64,000 bases of DNA, from contig OY782877.1 in assembly GCA_963678445.1 (NCBI GenBank), positions 1,364,001-1,428,000 of the forward strand, given 5' to 3'. How positions within the stretch are numbered: position 1 is the first letter of the stretch; every line of letters starts with the position of its first letter. The position numbers and the translations under genes were made by a program. Positions 43,675-52,917 of this stretch are shown here, one piece after another. The notes under the pieces were generated by a model that had not been told where the DNA came from, made no database searches, and worked only from the letters and a program-made list of their open reading frames with translations. Source of the stretch: G963678445 sp963678445. Its GTDB lineage: Bacteria > Hydrogenedentota > Hydrogenedentia > Hydrogenedentales > G963678445.

Positions 43675-45204
43675 TTATGGATTGGGAATCTCGATGGGCT
43701 TTCGTGTGCGGGCACGCAATACTTCTATGTCGTGAATGTGAAAATCAGATACCGACTCTACGGAAATCTCACGTTCGAAGCGTTTTTCAATATCGTCCAG
43801 CAAGGGCTTGTTTTCCGTGCGCAGACGACGCGCCACATCGGGGTGTACTTGCAGGATGATATGTTTTTCTCGGGAGTGACAAAACAGGCTACGCAGGCGG
43901 CGTAATGTGTCGAAGGTAATGGTGGTGACGGAGCGCACCATGCCGCCTCCCTCGCAGTAGGGGCAGGGCTGCGACAGGGCTTTGATCAGATTGTGCTTGA
44001 CGCGCTTGCGCGTCATTTCGATCATACCCAACTCACTAATTTCCGAAATTGTGGTCTTGGCGCGATCCCCCTTGAGCGATTCGCCCAGACATTGGATTAG
44101 TTTGCGGCGGTTCTTGGAAAAACTCATGTCAATGAAATCGATCACGATAATACCGCCCATATCGCGCAAACGCACCTGCCGCGCAATCTCTTCGGCAGCT
44201 TCCATATTGGTCTGAAACACGGTGTCTTCGAGTTGCTTCTTTCCGGTAAATTTACCGGTATTCACATCGATAGCGATCAACGCCTCGGTTTGGTCGATAC
44301 AGATATGTCCGCCACTTTTCAGGAAAACTTTTCGGTTGAGCGCTTTCTCAATTTCGGCTTCAATGCCCAGCTTGTCGAAAAGTGGACGCCGTCCTTTGTA
44401 GAAATTGACGCGGCGTTTCAGGTTGGGAGCGAGATGCTCCAGGAAATTGAGAATACGTTCGTATTCTGTTTCACTGTCAATCACCAGTTTCTCGATATCG
44501 GTAGTAAACTGATCGCGTACGATGCGTAAAATCGGTCCCAGATCTTCCCGCAATAATCCCGGGCTCTTCATCTGCTCGAATTTTTTCTTCACCGTTTCCC
44601 AGGTACGGGTAAGGTAGCGCACGTCATGTTGGAAATCTTTTTTTTGACGACCTTCACCCGCTGTACGGGTAATCAGCCCGATATCTTTGGGGCGTACTTG
44701 CTGTAGAATTTTTTTCAGTCTCGTACGCTCTTTTTCCGAGTCAATTTTTCGTGACACACCCAGCGTCTTCACGGTAGGCATGAGTACGGCGTAGCGACCG
44801 GGGATGGTAATGAAGTTGGTGAGACGTGCGCCCTTCGTACCCAGGCGATCTTTTACTACCTGGACCATGATGTATTGGTTTTTCTTGAGCATGGTTTCGA
44901 TGGGCTGCTGCCGTGCCCGCTTCGCACGGGTTTTGGCGCGTGGCACGCCGTCGTCCAAATCAACATCGCCGGTACCGGTGGCGCCTGCAATGTCGGAGAC
45001 GTAAAGGAAGCCGTTTTTCTCAAAACCGATATCGATAAAGGCGGCCTGCATGCCCGGCACGACCGAGTCGACGCGCCCTTTGTATATGTTACCGACAATG
45101 CTGGGACTCTCTTGCCGCTCCACCGCCAGTTCGACCAGACGGTCTTTTTGTATGGAAGCAACACGCGTTTCCAGTGGGTCTACATTAATCACTATTTTAT
45201 TCAT
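43675..45204 (-). CDS. rng: Ribonuclease G (RNase E/G family)
   Basis: Endoribonuclease that processes 16S rRNA 5' ends and degrades mRNA. It is 509 residues, the RNase G length, with no RNase E scaffold. An N-terminal S1 domain (IYKGRVDSVVPGMQAAFIDIG) has a basic insert (AKTRAKRARQQ). Catalytic magnesium ligands lie in LIAIDVNTGKF and GGIIVIDFIDM, and the zinc-link cysteines in QPCPYCEGGG. Encoded downstream of mreBCD-mrdA-rodA on the same strand, as rng commonly is. ATG 45204 has a weak ribosome-binding site. A 197-bp gap with a repeat fragment separates it from rodA. Confidence 0.96.
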   Translation of the reverse strand: MNKIVINVDPLETRVASIQKDRLVELAVERQESPSIVGNIYKGRVDSVVPGMQAAFIDIGFEKNGFLYVSDIAGATGTGDVDLDDGVPRAKTRAKRARQQPIETMLKKNQYIMVQVVKDRLGTKGARLTNFITIPGRYAVLMPTVKTLGVSRKIDSEKERTRLKKILQQVRPKDIGLITRTAGEGRQKKDFQHDVRYLTRTWETVKKKFEQMKSPGLLREDLGPILRIVRDQFTTDIEKLVIDSETEYERILNFLEHLAPNLKRRVNFYKGRRPLFDKLGIEAEIEKALNRKVFLKSGGHICIDQTEALIAIDVNTGKFTGKKQLEDTVFQTNMEAAEEIARQVRLRDMGGIIVIDFIDMSFSKNRRKLIQCLGESLKGDRAKTTISEISELGMIEMTRKRVKHNLIKALSQPCPYCEGGGMVRSVTTITFDTLRRLRSLFCHSREKHIILQVHPDVARRLRTENKPLLDDIEKRFEREISVESVSDFHIHDIEVLRARTRKPIEIPNP

Positions 45205-45267
45205 AAGGATATCATTCCATTTTTCATCAAAGCGTGATGTCTTTCATCACGATATTTATATTGTAGA

Positions 45268-45289
45268 GTCGCGGTCGCTGGACCGCTAG
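45268..45289 (-). repeat. Head fragment of the structured repeat
   Basis: GCGGTC-GCTG-GACCGC, a perfect inverted repeat identical to the head at 38630-38650, followed by TAG. No body is present. It sits between rng and rodA. Confidence 0.55.
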
Positions 45290-45401
45290 TATTTTTCTTA
45301 TTGTAACGAGTTATTGTCCTCGGTGGTAGTTTCTTTGCACGCATGAAACCATGCCCACCGACAGCAAACTTTCTTTCGTATAGTGCTTCCTTTGGGCTCC
45401 C

Positions 45402-46595
45402 CTAATATTCCGGCAGCATGTGCCGCCGGATCGGCACACTCAGCAGAATGCCTACACAGGCCATAGTAGTCATGTAAAATGAGCCGCCATAACTCAGAAA
45501 GGGAAGCGGGATACCGGTGACGGGCATAAGACCAATGGTGATGGCAATATTGACGAAGATGTGAAACGCCAGCACGCTAACTACGCCGGTGGCCAGCAAC
45601 GTCCCCATGATTTCCGGGCAGTCACGCGCATACATAAGCCCCCGCAACAGGAATGCCGTGAATAAGCCTATCACAATCACTACGCCAAGAAAACCCTGCT
45701 CTTCCGCCAGTAGGGAAAAGATAAAGTCGGTGTGATGCTCCGGCAAATAGTTCAACCGGGTTTGTGTACTTTGCAAAAATCCCTTTCCGGAAAGCCCGCC
45801 ACTACCCACTGTAATCTTGCTTTGATAGGTCTGCCAGCCGCTATTGCTGATATCAGACTCGGGATAGAGGAAGGTGTAAATACGTTTCTTCTGATGATGA
45901 TGCAGCTCGTAAAAGGCGCGTGACTCTTCGCGCACGTTGGGATCGAAGTCTTTCAGTTGGATCCATACAAGTGGAAAAAGCGACAGGCCGAGCAGTACGA
46001 TAACAGCGACATGCCATAAACGGCATCCGGCAACGAACAGCATGGCCAGCAACAGGGGGGCTAATGATGCCGCTGTGCCTAAATTGGGTTGTTTCAGGAT
46101 CAGCAACATGGGAATGCCGGTGAGAATGAAGGTGAGGATAAACCATGGTAACTTGCGTATTCTATCACCAATCGTAGACAGATACCAACTCAAAAAATAG
46201 ATCATGATAATCTTGCAGGTTTCAGAGGGCTGCAAACGGAAGGGGCCTATCACTAGCCAGCGTTCCGCACCCTTGGCCTGGTGACCAAGAACAAGCACCC
46301 CAATGAGCATCGCAATCGCCACCAGATACATGAGCGGAGCCAATGCGACCAGAAAACGGTAGTCGAAACAAACAATGGTGAGTGTGATAATCAGACCGAT
46401 ACAAAAAAAGAGGACCTGCTTGTTAAAATAGGCGATATCGCTACTTTTACTGGCGCTATACATGTTCACCCAGCCAATAATCGCAAGGCTCAACACAAAA
46501 ATAGGAAGCATCCAGTCGATCCGGCGCAAGTTGCGCAGATTAACGGCACGCATGGTTGCGTCATGCACATCAAATGTTGTACGGCGTCGAGGCAT
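45402..46595 (-). CDS. rodA: Rod shape-determining protein RodA (SEDS glycosyltransferase)
   Basis: SEDS-family peptidoglycan polymerase that works with PBP2 during side-wall growth. It is a 397-residue polytopic protein with about ten TM helices. Motifs are GAERWLVIGPFRLQPSETCKI, PEHHTDFIFSLLAEEQGFLG, and the C-terminal GLMPVTGIPLPFLSYGGS. The N-terminus (MPRRRTTFDVHDATMRAVNLRNLRR) is a cytoplasmic extension. ATG 46595 has AGGAGGG upstream and lies 8 bp from the mrdA stop, so it is in the same operon. Confidence 0.97.
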   Translation of the reverse strand: MPRRRTTFDVHDATMRAVNLRNLRRIDWMLPIFVLSLAIIGWVNMYSASKSSDIAYFNKQVLFFCIGLIITLTIVCFDYRFLVALAPLMYLVAIAMLIGVLVLGHQAKGAERWLVIGPFRLQPSETCKIIMIYFLSWYLSTIGDRIRKLPWFILTFILTGIPMLLILKQPNLGTAASLAPLLLAMLFVAGCRLWHVAVIVLLGLSLFPLVWIQLKDFDPNVREESRAFYELHHHQKKRIYTFLYPESDISNSGWQTYQSKITVGSGGLSGKGFLQSTQTRLNYLPEHHTDFIFSLLAEEQGFLGVVIVIGLFTAFLLRGLMYARDCPEIMGTLLATGVVSVLAFHIFVNIAITIGLMPVTGIPLPFLSYGGSFYMTTMACVGILLSVPIRRHMLPEY

Positions 46596-46603
46596 GCGCC
46601 CTC

Positions 46604-48529
46604 CTATTCCTGCATCGTTTCTGTATTTTTCGTACGAGTTGGTTCATTTTTATAAAAAAACTCAATCACATCTTTAGCCAGGGGTGATGCGACGCTACTG
46701 CCATGATGCCCATGCTCTATCAAGATGCATAAGGCAATCTTCGGTTCGCGATCCAGCACCCCAGCTACAAACCAGGCGTGGTCTTTGAATTCGTAGGGAA
46801 TGTCCTCCTCGGTTTCAAACTGCTCATGATGCTTGAGCGACATCACCTGCGCCGAGCCAGTCTTGCCAAGAATCACCATGTCGGGAATATGTGCGCGATG
46901 CCCCGTGCCCGAAGGGGCGGGCGGGCCCTTTTCCACGCACAGACGCATTCCCTTGATCACCGTCTCCAGGGTTTTGTCGCTGAGAACACGCTCCGATTTC
47001 TGCGACCCCAGCTCTTCGGCAAGGTAGGGCCGCACCCGGTAGCCACCGTTCACAATGCACGCCATCATAACGGCATTCTGCAGAGGCGTCGTCGCTGCAC
47101 TTCCCTGACCAATGCTCAGGTTTACGGTTTCCCCCGGATACCAACGTTGCTCCCATACCGGCTCATCCGCATGCAGGCTCGCCTTCCATTCACGGCTCGG
47201 GATCAACCCCTCTACCTCGCCGGGCAGATCAATACCTGTGCGCACCCCCATCCCCATCTTATGTGCATATTCCACAATCCGGTCCACCCCCAACTCCAGA
47301 CCGACATTGTAGAAGAATACATCGCAGGAAAACGCCAGCGCCTCGACGACAGAAACGTGGCCATGCCCGCTACGCCGCCAGCAATGCCAACGTCGCCCTT
47401 TACCCTGGATTTGGTAATGACCGGGACAGTAATAGGTACTCTCCTGCGTGATCACGCCCTCTTCCAACGCTGCCGCCGCCAGCATCACTTTGAAAACAGA
47501 ACCTGGAGGATACTGCTCCCGATAGTTCCGGTTCTTCATGCGGTTGGGCTTTGATCCTGACAATAACTCAACGCGTTCCTGATTATGACCGCGAGACACA
47601 AATACACTGGGATCGTAACTGGGCGTGCTCGCCAGCGCCAACACCGCGCCCGTGTCCGCTTCCAGGACCGCAATCGCGCCAACCTCTCCCTTAAGTAAAG
47701 CCTCACACTTCTGCTGCAAGGCAATGTCCAGCGTCAGATGCAGCGGTTTTCCCGGCACCGGCTCCTTACGCCGCCCTTCCTCCTCCAGTAAATGGCCGCG
47801 ACTGTCGCGGCGTGCAATATAGGGCATCCCGCTGGCGTCGGTACGTAACTGCGGCCGCCCCGACGCATACTTAGTCACCACCGTATACCCATCTTCCCCG
47901 TGTAGTAACGACTCATATTGCCGCTCCAGACCCTCCTTCCCCACCAAATCACCCATACTATAGTTTTCCCACTGCGACAATTCCTGCTCATTGATCTCGC
48001 CCAGGTAGCCCAGCAGTTGCCCCGCCGTTTCTCCATACAGATAGCGACGTTGCGGATGGACCACACTGAAAATACCGGGTAAGGCATAGTTATGCTCTTC
48101 AATCCGAATGCGATCGGCCTTGGAAATATCCTGCTTCACTACCAGCTGAGTAAACGGCTCGCGTCGGTGATGTTGAATGCGCTCCTGCAAGGCAGCGCTG
48201 GACACCCCCACCAAGCGTTCCAGGGTGTCACACACCGCAGCGCGGCGTTCCTTTGGACATTCCCCCGGCACCAGAATAATATCTGCACTGGCGCGGTTAT
48301 CCGCCACAATCACACGGTTGCGCCCATAGATAACCCCCCGATCCGACTTCAACCGCTTGGGCCACACACGATTATTCTCCGCCATCTCCACATATTGATG
48401 CATGTTGACCACTTGCAGACGCCATAGCTGGAGGCAGAGCACGGAGAAAGCAAGAGTCATACACAATGCAATACATTGCACACGCCGCTCAACCCCCTCG
48501 TAGCGCTGCGGTTCCTTGTGCATCGGCAT
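46604..48529 (-). CDS. mrdA: Penicillin-binding protein 2 (elongation transpeptidase)
   Basis: Peptidoglycan DD-transpeptidase of the elongasome, 641 residues. One N-terminal TM helix (VQCIALCMTLAFSVLCLQLW) is followed by the PBP dimerisation domain (GVIYGRNRVIVADNRASADI, LQVVNMHQY). The transpeptidase motifs are SxxK in PPGSVFKV, the SxN-equivalent in AFSCDVFFYN, and KTG in LGKTGSAQV. Its ATG follows the mreD stop directly (TAAATG), with GGAGG inside the mreD 3' end acting as ribosome-binding site. RodA, its polymerase partner, is the next gene. Confidence 0.97.
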   Translation of the reverse strand: MPMHKEPQRYEGVERRVQCIALCMTLAFSVLCLQLWRLQVVNMHQYVEMAENNRVWPKRLKSDRGVIYGRNRVIVADNRASADIILVPGECPKERRAAVCDTLERLVGVSSAALQERIQHHRREPFTQLVVKQDISKADRIRIEEHNYALPGIFSVVHPQRRYLYGETAGQLLGYLGEINEQELSQWENYSMGDLVGKEGLERQYESLLHGEDGYTVVTKYASGRPQLRTDASGMPYIARRDSRGHLLEEEGRRKEPVPGKPLHLTLDIALQQKCEALLKGEVGAIAVLEADTGAVLALASTPSYDPSVFVSRGHNQERVELLSGSKPNRMKNRNYREQYPPGSVFKVMLAAAALEEGVITQESTYYCPGHYQIQGKGRRWHCWRRSGHGHVSVVEALAFSCDVFFYNVGLELGVDRIVEYAHKMGMGVRTGIDLPGEVEGLIPSREWKASLHADEPVWEQRWYPGETVNLSIGQGSAATTPLQNAVMMACIVNGGYRVRPYLAEELGSQKSERVLSDKTLETVIKGMRLCVEKGPPAPSGTGHRAHIPDMVILGKTGSAQVMSLKHHEQFETEEDIPYEFKDHAWFVAGVLDREPKIALCILIEHGHHGSSVASPLAKDVIEFFYKNEPTRTKNTETMQE

Positions 48530-49036
48530 TTATCCGATACCTCCAGAAAGTGACTCGCGATGATAAAAGATACGGCTCAATACAAAAAAGATGATCGGTG
48601 TAAAAATCGCGGTATAAAAGGCGCCCGGGACAACCGAATTAACCGCCGGCATAAAAAAGCCATGGGCAGGGTCCTGTACAAAGGCAATTGCCGTAAACAA
48701 ACTACCGCTCAACAACCCCGCCAGCAGCACCAAGCCCGCTTTCACCGCTGGATGTTCCGTGATTAAACGGGTCGACAACCGCCCCACCGCATAGCCAATC
48801 ACCACCAGGCACAAAATGTGCTGACCTAAGACCGTATCGCTGGCAACATCCTGATAGATCCCCCCAATCAGGCCCGTCAACATCGCCCGCTCCTCTCCAT
48901 CCATAATAGCAAAATAGACCACCAAAAGCAGAGACAAGTCTGGTAGAACCTCCTGAAACTTCAGGAAATCCGGCCATGTGGTCTGGATTAACGCCATCAC
49001 CACAATAGTCAAAATCCACTTTATATTCTTCGCCAT
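48530..49036 (-). CDS. mreD: Rod shape-determining protein MreD
   Basis: Inner-membrane elongasome subunit, 168 residues with 5-6 TM segments (WILTIVVMALIQTTWPDFLKF, PDLSLLLVVYFAIMDGE, GLIGGIYQDVASDTVLG). The GGxxxD sequence and position between mreC and mrdA support the call. The frame opens with a TTG at 49057, but ATG 49036 gives the usual MreD N-terminus. It ends base-to-base with mrdA. Confidence 0.92.
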   Translation of the reverse strand: MAKNIKWILTIVVMALIQTTWPDFLKFQEVLPDLSLLLVVYFAIMDGEERAMLTGLIGGIYQDVASDTVLGQHILCLVVIGYAVGRLSTRLITEHPAVKAGLVLLAGLLSGSLFTAIAFVQDPAHGFFMPAVNSVVPGAFYTAIFTPIIFFVLSRIFYHRESLSGGIG

Positions 49037-49103
49037 ACCTATTGTTATACTTTCCAAAACCGCACAAAAACTTTACGGGACCATGACAAAGGTCAAGGTC
49101 TGC

Positions 49104-50036
49104 TCAAGGTGCATACCTTTCCTGCATAGAACGCTCATCGGGCAATTCGCCAGTATGCACCATATCAGGAACGACGGCGGGCGGCCCCGTCAACTCATCC
49201 AACGTCGCCTCTGCATGACGAATCAGAAATACTTCGTCCAGACGCGACGGATCGACCATAGGCGCTAGCTCCGCCCACTTCCATAAACTCCCTCCCTCGT
49301 GCGTCGCCGTAACAATACCGATAGGACAGCCCGCAGGGAATATGCTTTCCGGACTTGTCACCACCACATCGCCCACCCGCACATCCTCCTTCATATCAAT
49401 ATAATCCATACGACAATAAGGGCTGAAATCACCGCCACCCGCATGCACCACACCATCATACGCGCGCAACCGGTTTCGTTTCACCATCGCACCCACACGG
49501 CATTCGGGATGATTCAACGTTGCCGCGATAGCGGTGAACGTGCTGACTTCAGTAATCACCCCCACCACACCTTCTTTCGTAATCAAACACATGGAAGGCG
49601 TGATACCATGTAGTGAACCGCGATCAATACGGAGCAGGCCTTTGTAGTTTTCCAACACGTCGACCAACTCCAGCGTCAGTCGTGGGGTTTCACGCACAAA
49701 CTGCAACGCTTCCCGCAGGCGCATATTTTCCTGACGCAGCTCCGCACGATTGGCCAGCATCTGCTTAAGCTGGATAATTTCCTTACCCAGCACCTGGTTT
49801 TCCTTACGCACCGCATCGTAGCGCACCGCAAAGCCCAAAACATAGTCAGACGCTTTTTTAAAGCTCGCCTTCACCTTCAGAAAAGGATAGGCCGTGACAG
49901 ATACCACATGCTTCACCCCGCGATCGAGTAGCGAGGCTTTTGTGCCGGTAAACATGGATAAAAGAGAAAAGACCACCAACACGCAAAGCAAGACCGCGGG
50001 TCGGTGGTTTCGTATGTAGCGTAAAATCGTATTCAA
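49104..50036 (-). CDS. mreC: Rod shape-determining protein MreC
   Basis: Bitopic elongasome scaffold, 310 residues. An N-terminal TM helix (PAVLLCVLVVFSLLSMFTG), a coiled coil at about 70-110 (YDAVRKENQVLGKEIIQLKQ), and periplasmic beta-domains (LRIDRGSLHGITPSMCLITK, GVVGVITEVSTFTAIAATL, VGDVVVTSPESIFPAGCPIG). The start is read as TTG at 50036; no ATG is available nearby in a better position. MreC links MreB inside the cell to PBP2 and RodA. Confidence 0.94.
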   Translation of the reverse strand: MNTILRYIRNHRPAVLLCVLVVFSLLSMFTGTKASLLDRGVKHVVSVTAYPFLKVKASFKKASDYVLGFAVRYDAVRKENQVLGKEIIQLKQMLANRAELRQENMRLREALQFVRETPRLTLELVDVLENYKGLLRIDRGSLHGITPSMCLITKEGVVGVITEVSTFTAIAATLNHPECRVGAMVKRNRLRAYDGVVHAGGGDFSPYCRMDYIDMKEDVRVGDVVVTSPESIFPAGCPIGIVTATHEGGSLWKWAELAPMVDPSRLDEVFLIRHAEATLDELTGPPAVVPDMVHTGELPDERSMQERYAP

Positions 50037-50153
50037 TGGCCGTTATCTTTTATGCCCTCAAGACGTTGTGGCATAAAACCAAATGATCCAGAGATCACCT
50101 TAAAGAATCCACGTACAAAAACAAACATTGCTGGCTGCACTCACTGACAGGCC

Positions 50154-51182
50154 TCAGCCTTCATCTTCGGGAAAATCCTTCAAACTTTCCAGATACTTGC
50201 CCGTGCCCAGCACAACCGCTGTAAGCGGATCATCGGCCACCGTCACATGCAAGCCTGTTTCCTTGGCCAGCAACTGATCCAGGCCGCGCAAGAGCGCCCC
50301 ACCGCCCGCCAGCACAATGCCGCGATCAACGATATCAGCGGAAAGTTCCGGCGGCGTGCGATCTAACGTCACCCGCACCGCATCTACAATGGCGCTTACC
50401 GGCTCACGCAATGCTTCACGAATTTCTTCAGACGTAATCGTGATAATCTTGGGCAATCCCATCACCTGATCCCGCCCTTTCACCTGCATCTCCAACTCAT
50501 CCTTCAACGGGAAAGCCGACCCGATCGTCGTTTTAATCTCTTCCGCCGTGCGTTCACCCACCATCATGTTATACGTGCGCTTCAAATGCTGGATCATCGC
50601 CTGATCCATCTCATCCCCCGCCACCCGCACGGATTTGGAAAATACGATACCACCCAGCGAAATCACCGCCACTTCCGTAGTACCGCCACCGATATCAACA
50701 ATCATGCAACCCTGCGGTTCCTGCACCGGCAGGCCAGCACCGATGGAGGCCGCCATAGGCTCTTCAATCAGAAAAACCTTCTTGGCGCCCGCATTCATCG
50801 CGCTATCGATAACCGCACGTCGCTCTACCGTCGTAATTCCCGAGGGGATACTGATACAGACCCGAGGCCATACCAACCGTTTCCGGTTGTGCACTTTGCG
50901 GATGAAATGACGCAGCATTTGCTCCGTAATATCAAAATCCGCGATTACCCCGTCTTTCATTGGACGGATCGCAACGATCTTGGACGGCGTACGTCCAATC
51001 ATATTCTTCGCCTCATTACCCACCGCCCGCACCTCATCGGTGTTCGTATTCTTGGCGACCACCGACGGTTCGCTCAGCACAATTCCCTGTCCCTTTACAT
51101 AGACCAGCGTATTGGCGGTGCCAAGATCGATTGCCATATCATGGGAAAACAACCCGGGCAAATGACGTAGAATTCCGAACAC
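50154..51182 (-). CDS. mreB: Rod shape-determining actin-like protein MreB
   Basis: Actin-like cytoskeletal ATPase that directs side-wall synthesis, 342 residues. Motifs are the phosphate-1 loop AIDLGTANTLVYVKG, SIPSGITTVERRAVID, IEEPMAASIGAGL, phosphate-2 VDIGGGTTEVAVISLGG, and adenosine motif GIVLAGGGALLRGLD. The frame is open to TTG 51197, but GTG 51182 lies behind AAAGG at 7-bp spacing and yields the canonical MFGILRHLPGLFSHDMAIDLG start. It is the first gene of the mreB-mreC-mreD-mrdA-rodA run; a repeat copy lies just upstream. Confidence 0.97.
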   Translation of the reverse strand: MFGILRHLPGLFSHDMAIDLGTANTLVYVKGQGIVLSEPSVVAKNTNTDEVRAVGNEAKNMIGRTPSKIVAIRPMKDGVIADFDITEQMLRHFIRKVHNRKRLVWPRVCISIPSGITTVERRAVIDSAMNAGAKKVFLIEEPMAASIGAGLPVQEPQGCMIVDIGGGTTEVAVISLGGIVFSKSVRVAGDEMDQAMIQHLKRTYNMMVGERTAEEIKTTIGSAFPLKDELEMQVKGRDQVMGLPKIITITSEEIREALREPVSAIVDAVRVTLDRTPPELSADIVDRGIVLAGGGALLRGLDQLLAKETGLHVTVADDPLTAVVLGTGKYLESLKDFPEDEG

Positions 51183-51200
51183 GGTATAACCTTTCAATAA

Positions 51201-51317
51201 CTAAAGTGGTCCAGCGACCGCAAGGTGGCCAAGGCCACACCTAAGAAACATGGTTCTTGCCGCCCCTGACCGAAACAATTTTTTCGTTTTTACAACTTCT
51301 GGAATTTCAGTCACTAA
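51201..51317 (+). repeat. Structured dispersed repeat, composite head
   Basis: Plus-strand copy with two heads in series: CTAAAGTGGTCCAGCGACCGC and then GGTGGCC-AA-GGCCACACC. The core CATGGTTCTTGCCGCCCCTGACC and the body AACAATTTTTTCGTTTTTAC follow. Heads of both subtypes in one copy show that the subtypes belong to one family. Confidence 0.8.
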
Positions 51318-51540
51318 CAACTTTGGAATCATCTGATGTAAACGCTGTCGCAGCCGCACCACCCACCAACCCGCCAGCGCACGATAACATGCACAACTTA
51401 AAGTACTTAGCAAAGTCGGAAATTCACGGTCCGCATTATAGCAAAACGACTGAAAAAAACCAAACCCACTCAACGTTTTCTATCTACTGTAAACAATATA
51501 ACACAAGGGATTCTATCCTCTGAAAGCCACCTTATGCCTA

Positions 51541-51633
51541 ACACTTCAAAAGCTGTCATAAAAAACGAAACTTTTTGCTGTGGTCACGCACGTCAAGGAC
51601 CATACCTCTTGGGTGTGGCCCTGGCCACCTTGG
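51541..51633 (-). repeat. Structured dispersed repeat, single copy
   Basis: Minus-strand copy with the body ACTTCAAAAGCTGTCATAAAAAACGAAAC, the core CAAGGACCATACC and the head GGTGTGGCC-CT-GGCCACC. The head starts 12 bp past the trxB stop. Confidence 0.8.
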
Positions 51634-51644
51634 GTTCCTTACCC

Positions 51645-52592
51645 CTATCCCTCCTGCGCTTCCAACCATCGGGTAGCGTCGATAGCCGCCATACACCCGC
51701 TTCCCGCAGCCGTGATCGCTTGGCGATAAACCGGATCCTGCACATCGCCGCAGGCAAACACACCTTCAATATTCGTATACGTGCTATTAGGCTTCGTAAG
51801 CAAATAGCCGTTATCGGCCATATCCAGCACCCCTTCAAACAGTTCCGTATTCGGTTTGTGCCCAATAGCGGAAAAATAGCCTGTACAGGGCAACTCGCGT
51901 AGCTGGCCATCTTTCGTGCTCTTCAGGCGGACGCCGGTAACGCCATCCTTGTCATTCCCAAAGATTTCATCCACCACCGAACTCCACTCTACGGTGACTT
52001 TCGGATGCGCAAGCACACGCTCCCCCATGATTTTACTGGCGCGCAATTGATCGCGTCGATGAATAACATGCACCTGAGAGGCAAAGTTCGCCAGGAAAAG
52101 CGCCTCTTCCATAGCTGTGTCGCCACCGCCTACGACCACGACAGGCTGATTGCGAAAACGCGGCAAGGCGCCGTCGCAGGTAGCACAGGCAGAAACCCCA
52201 TGGTTCAGAAACTCTTGCTCCGAATCAAGACCGAGATAACGCGCCGTAGCCCCCGTAGCAACAATCACCACCTTCGCTTCCCAGCATTCCTCCTTGGACC
52301 AGACTTTAAATGGACGCGTCGAAAAATCGACCTTTGTCGCCGTTTTATATACAAACTGCGCACCAAAACGCGCCGCCTGCTTCTTAAAATCCTCCATCAT
52401 CTGCGGTCCGCTGACCCCCTCAGGATAACCCGGAAAATTCTCCACATCCGTTGTGGTCATCAATTGTCCACCCGGCAGAACATCCGGACTAAGCTCGCCT
52501 TCCATACACAACGGATTGAGATTGGCGCGCGCAGTATACAAAGCCGCCGTATATCCTGCAGGACCGCTACCAATAATAAGTATATTTTCCAT
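51645..52592 (-). CDS. trxB: Thioredoxin reductase
   Basis: FAD/NADPH enzyme that reduces thioredoxin, 315 residues. FAD-binding IIGSGPAGYTAALYTA at the N-terminus, redox-active Cys136 and Cys139 in SACATCDGALP, NADPH-binding VVVGGGDTAMEEALF, and the C-terminal FAD motif GVFACGDVQDPVYRQ. It is cytoplasmic. ATG 52592 follows GAGGGAG. It is monocistronic. Thioredoxin itself is not in the window. Confidence 0.97.
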   Translation of the reverse strand: MENILIIGSGPAGYTAALYTARANLNPLCMEGELSPDVLPGGQLMTTTDVENFPGYPEGVSGPQMMEDFKKQAARFGAQFVYKTATKVDFSTRPFKVWSKEECWEAKVVIVATGATARYLGLDSEQEFLNHGVSACATCDGALPRFRNQPVVVVGGGDTAMEEALFLANFASQVHVIHRRDQLRASKIMGERVLAHPKVTVEWSSVVDEIFGNDKDGVTGVRLKSTKDGQLRELPCTGYFSAIGHKPNTELFEGVLDMADNGYLLTKPNSTYTNIEGVFACGDVQDPVYRQAITAAGSGCMAAIDATRWLEAQEG

Positions 52593-52917
52593 ACGAACCA
52601 GACTCCCTCTTCTACCAAGTAGTACCTTTTAAACCTGTACTAATTTTGCAACAATTTCAACCGCAACGCACTATTACACGTTGCACGGGGCAACTACGCC
52701 ATAGCGATTCATCCCTCCCGGAACGGCAGGCCGCTACAGCCTGTTTATAAGACTACCCACTAGGCGTGTATACAAAACATTTCCCATCCTTGGATTATAG
52801 TAAGGCCGTCTTGCGGATGCAAAGCTTTTGTGCCACGACAGAAAAAAAGAAAAAGCAAAAAATGTCAAGTAATCGTAAAATAACATTTGGCACGATATCG
52901 CACAGAAAGGAGTTGTG
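52593..52917. other. Divergent intergenic region between trxB and an AraC-type regulator gene
   Basis: A 325-bp gap with no gene or repeat copy. It should hold the promoters of both genes; no convincing pair of -35 and -10 elements was found. Confidence 0.35.

Larger units (their letters stand above)
51198..51644. other. Intergenic region with two repeat copies in opposite orientation
   Basis: This 447-bp gap between mreB and trxB (both minus strand) has a plus-strand repeat at 51201-51317 and a minus-strand one at 51541-51633. The 220 bp between them must include the mreB promoter; no clear sigma70 element was identified. Confidence 0.45.
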
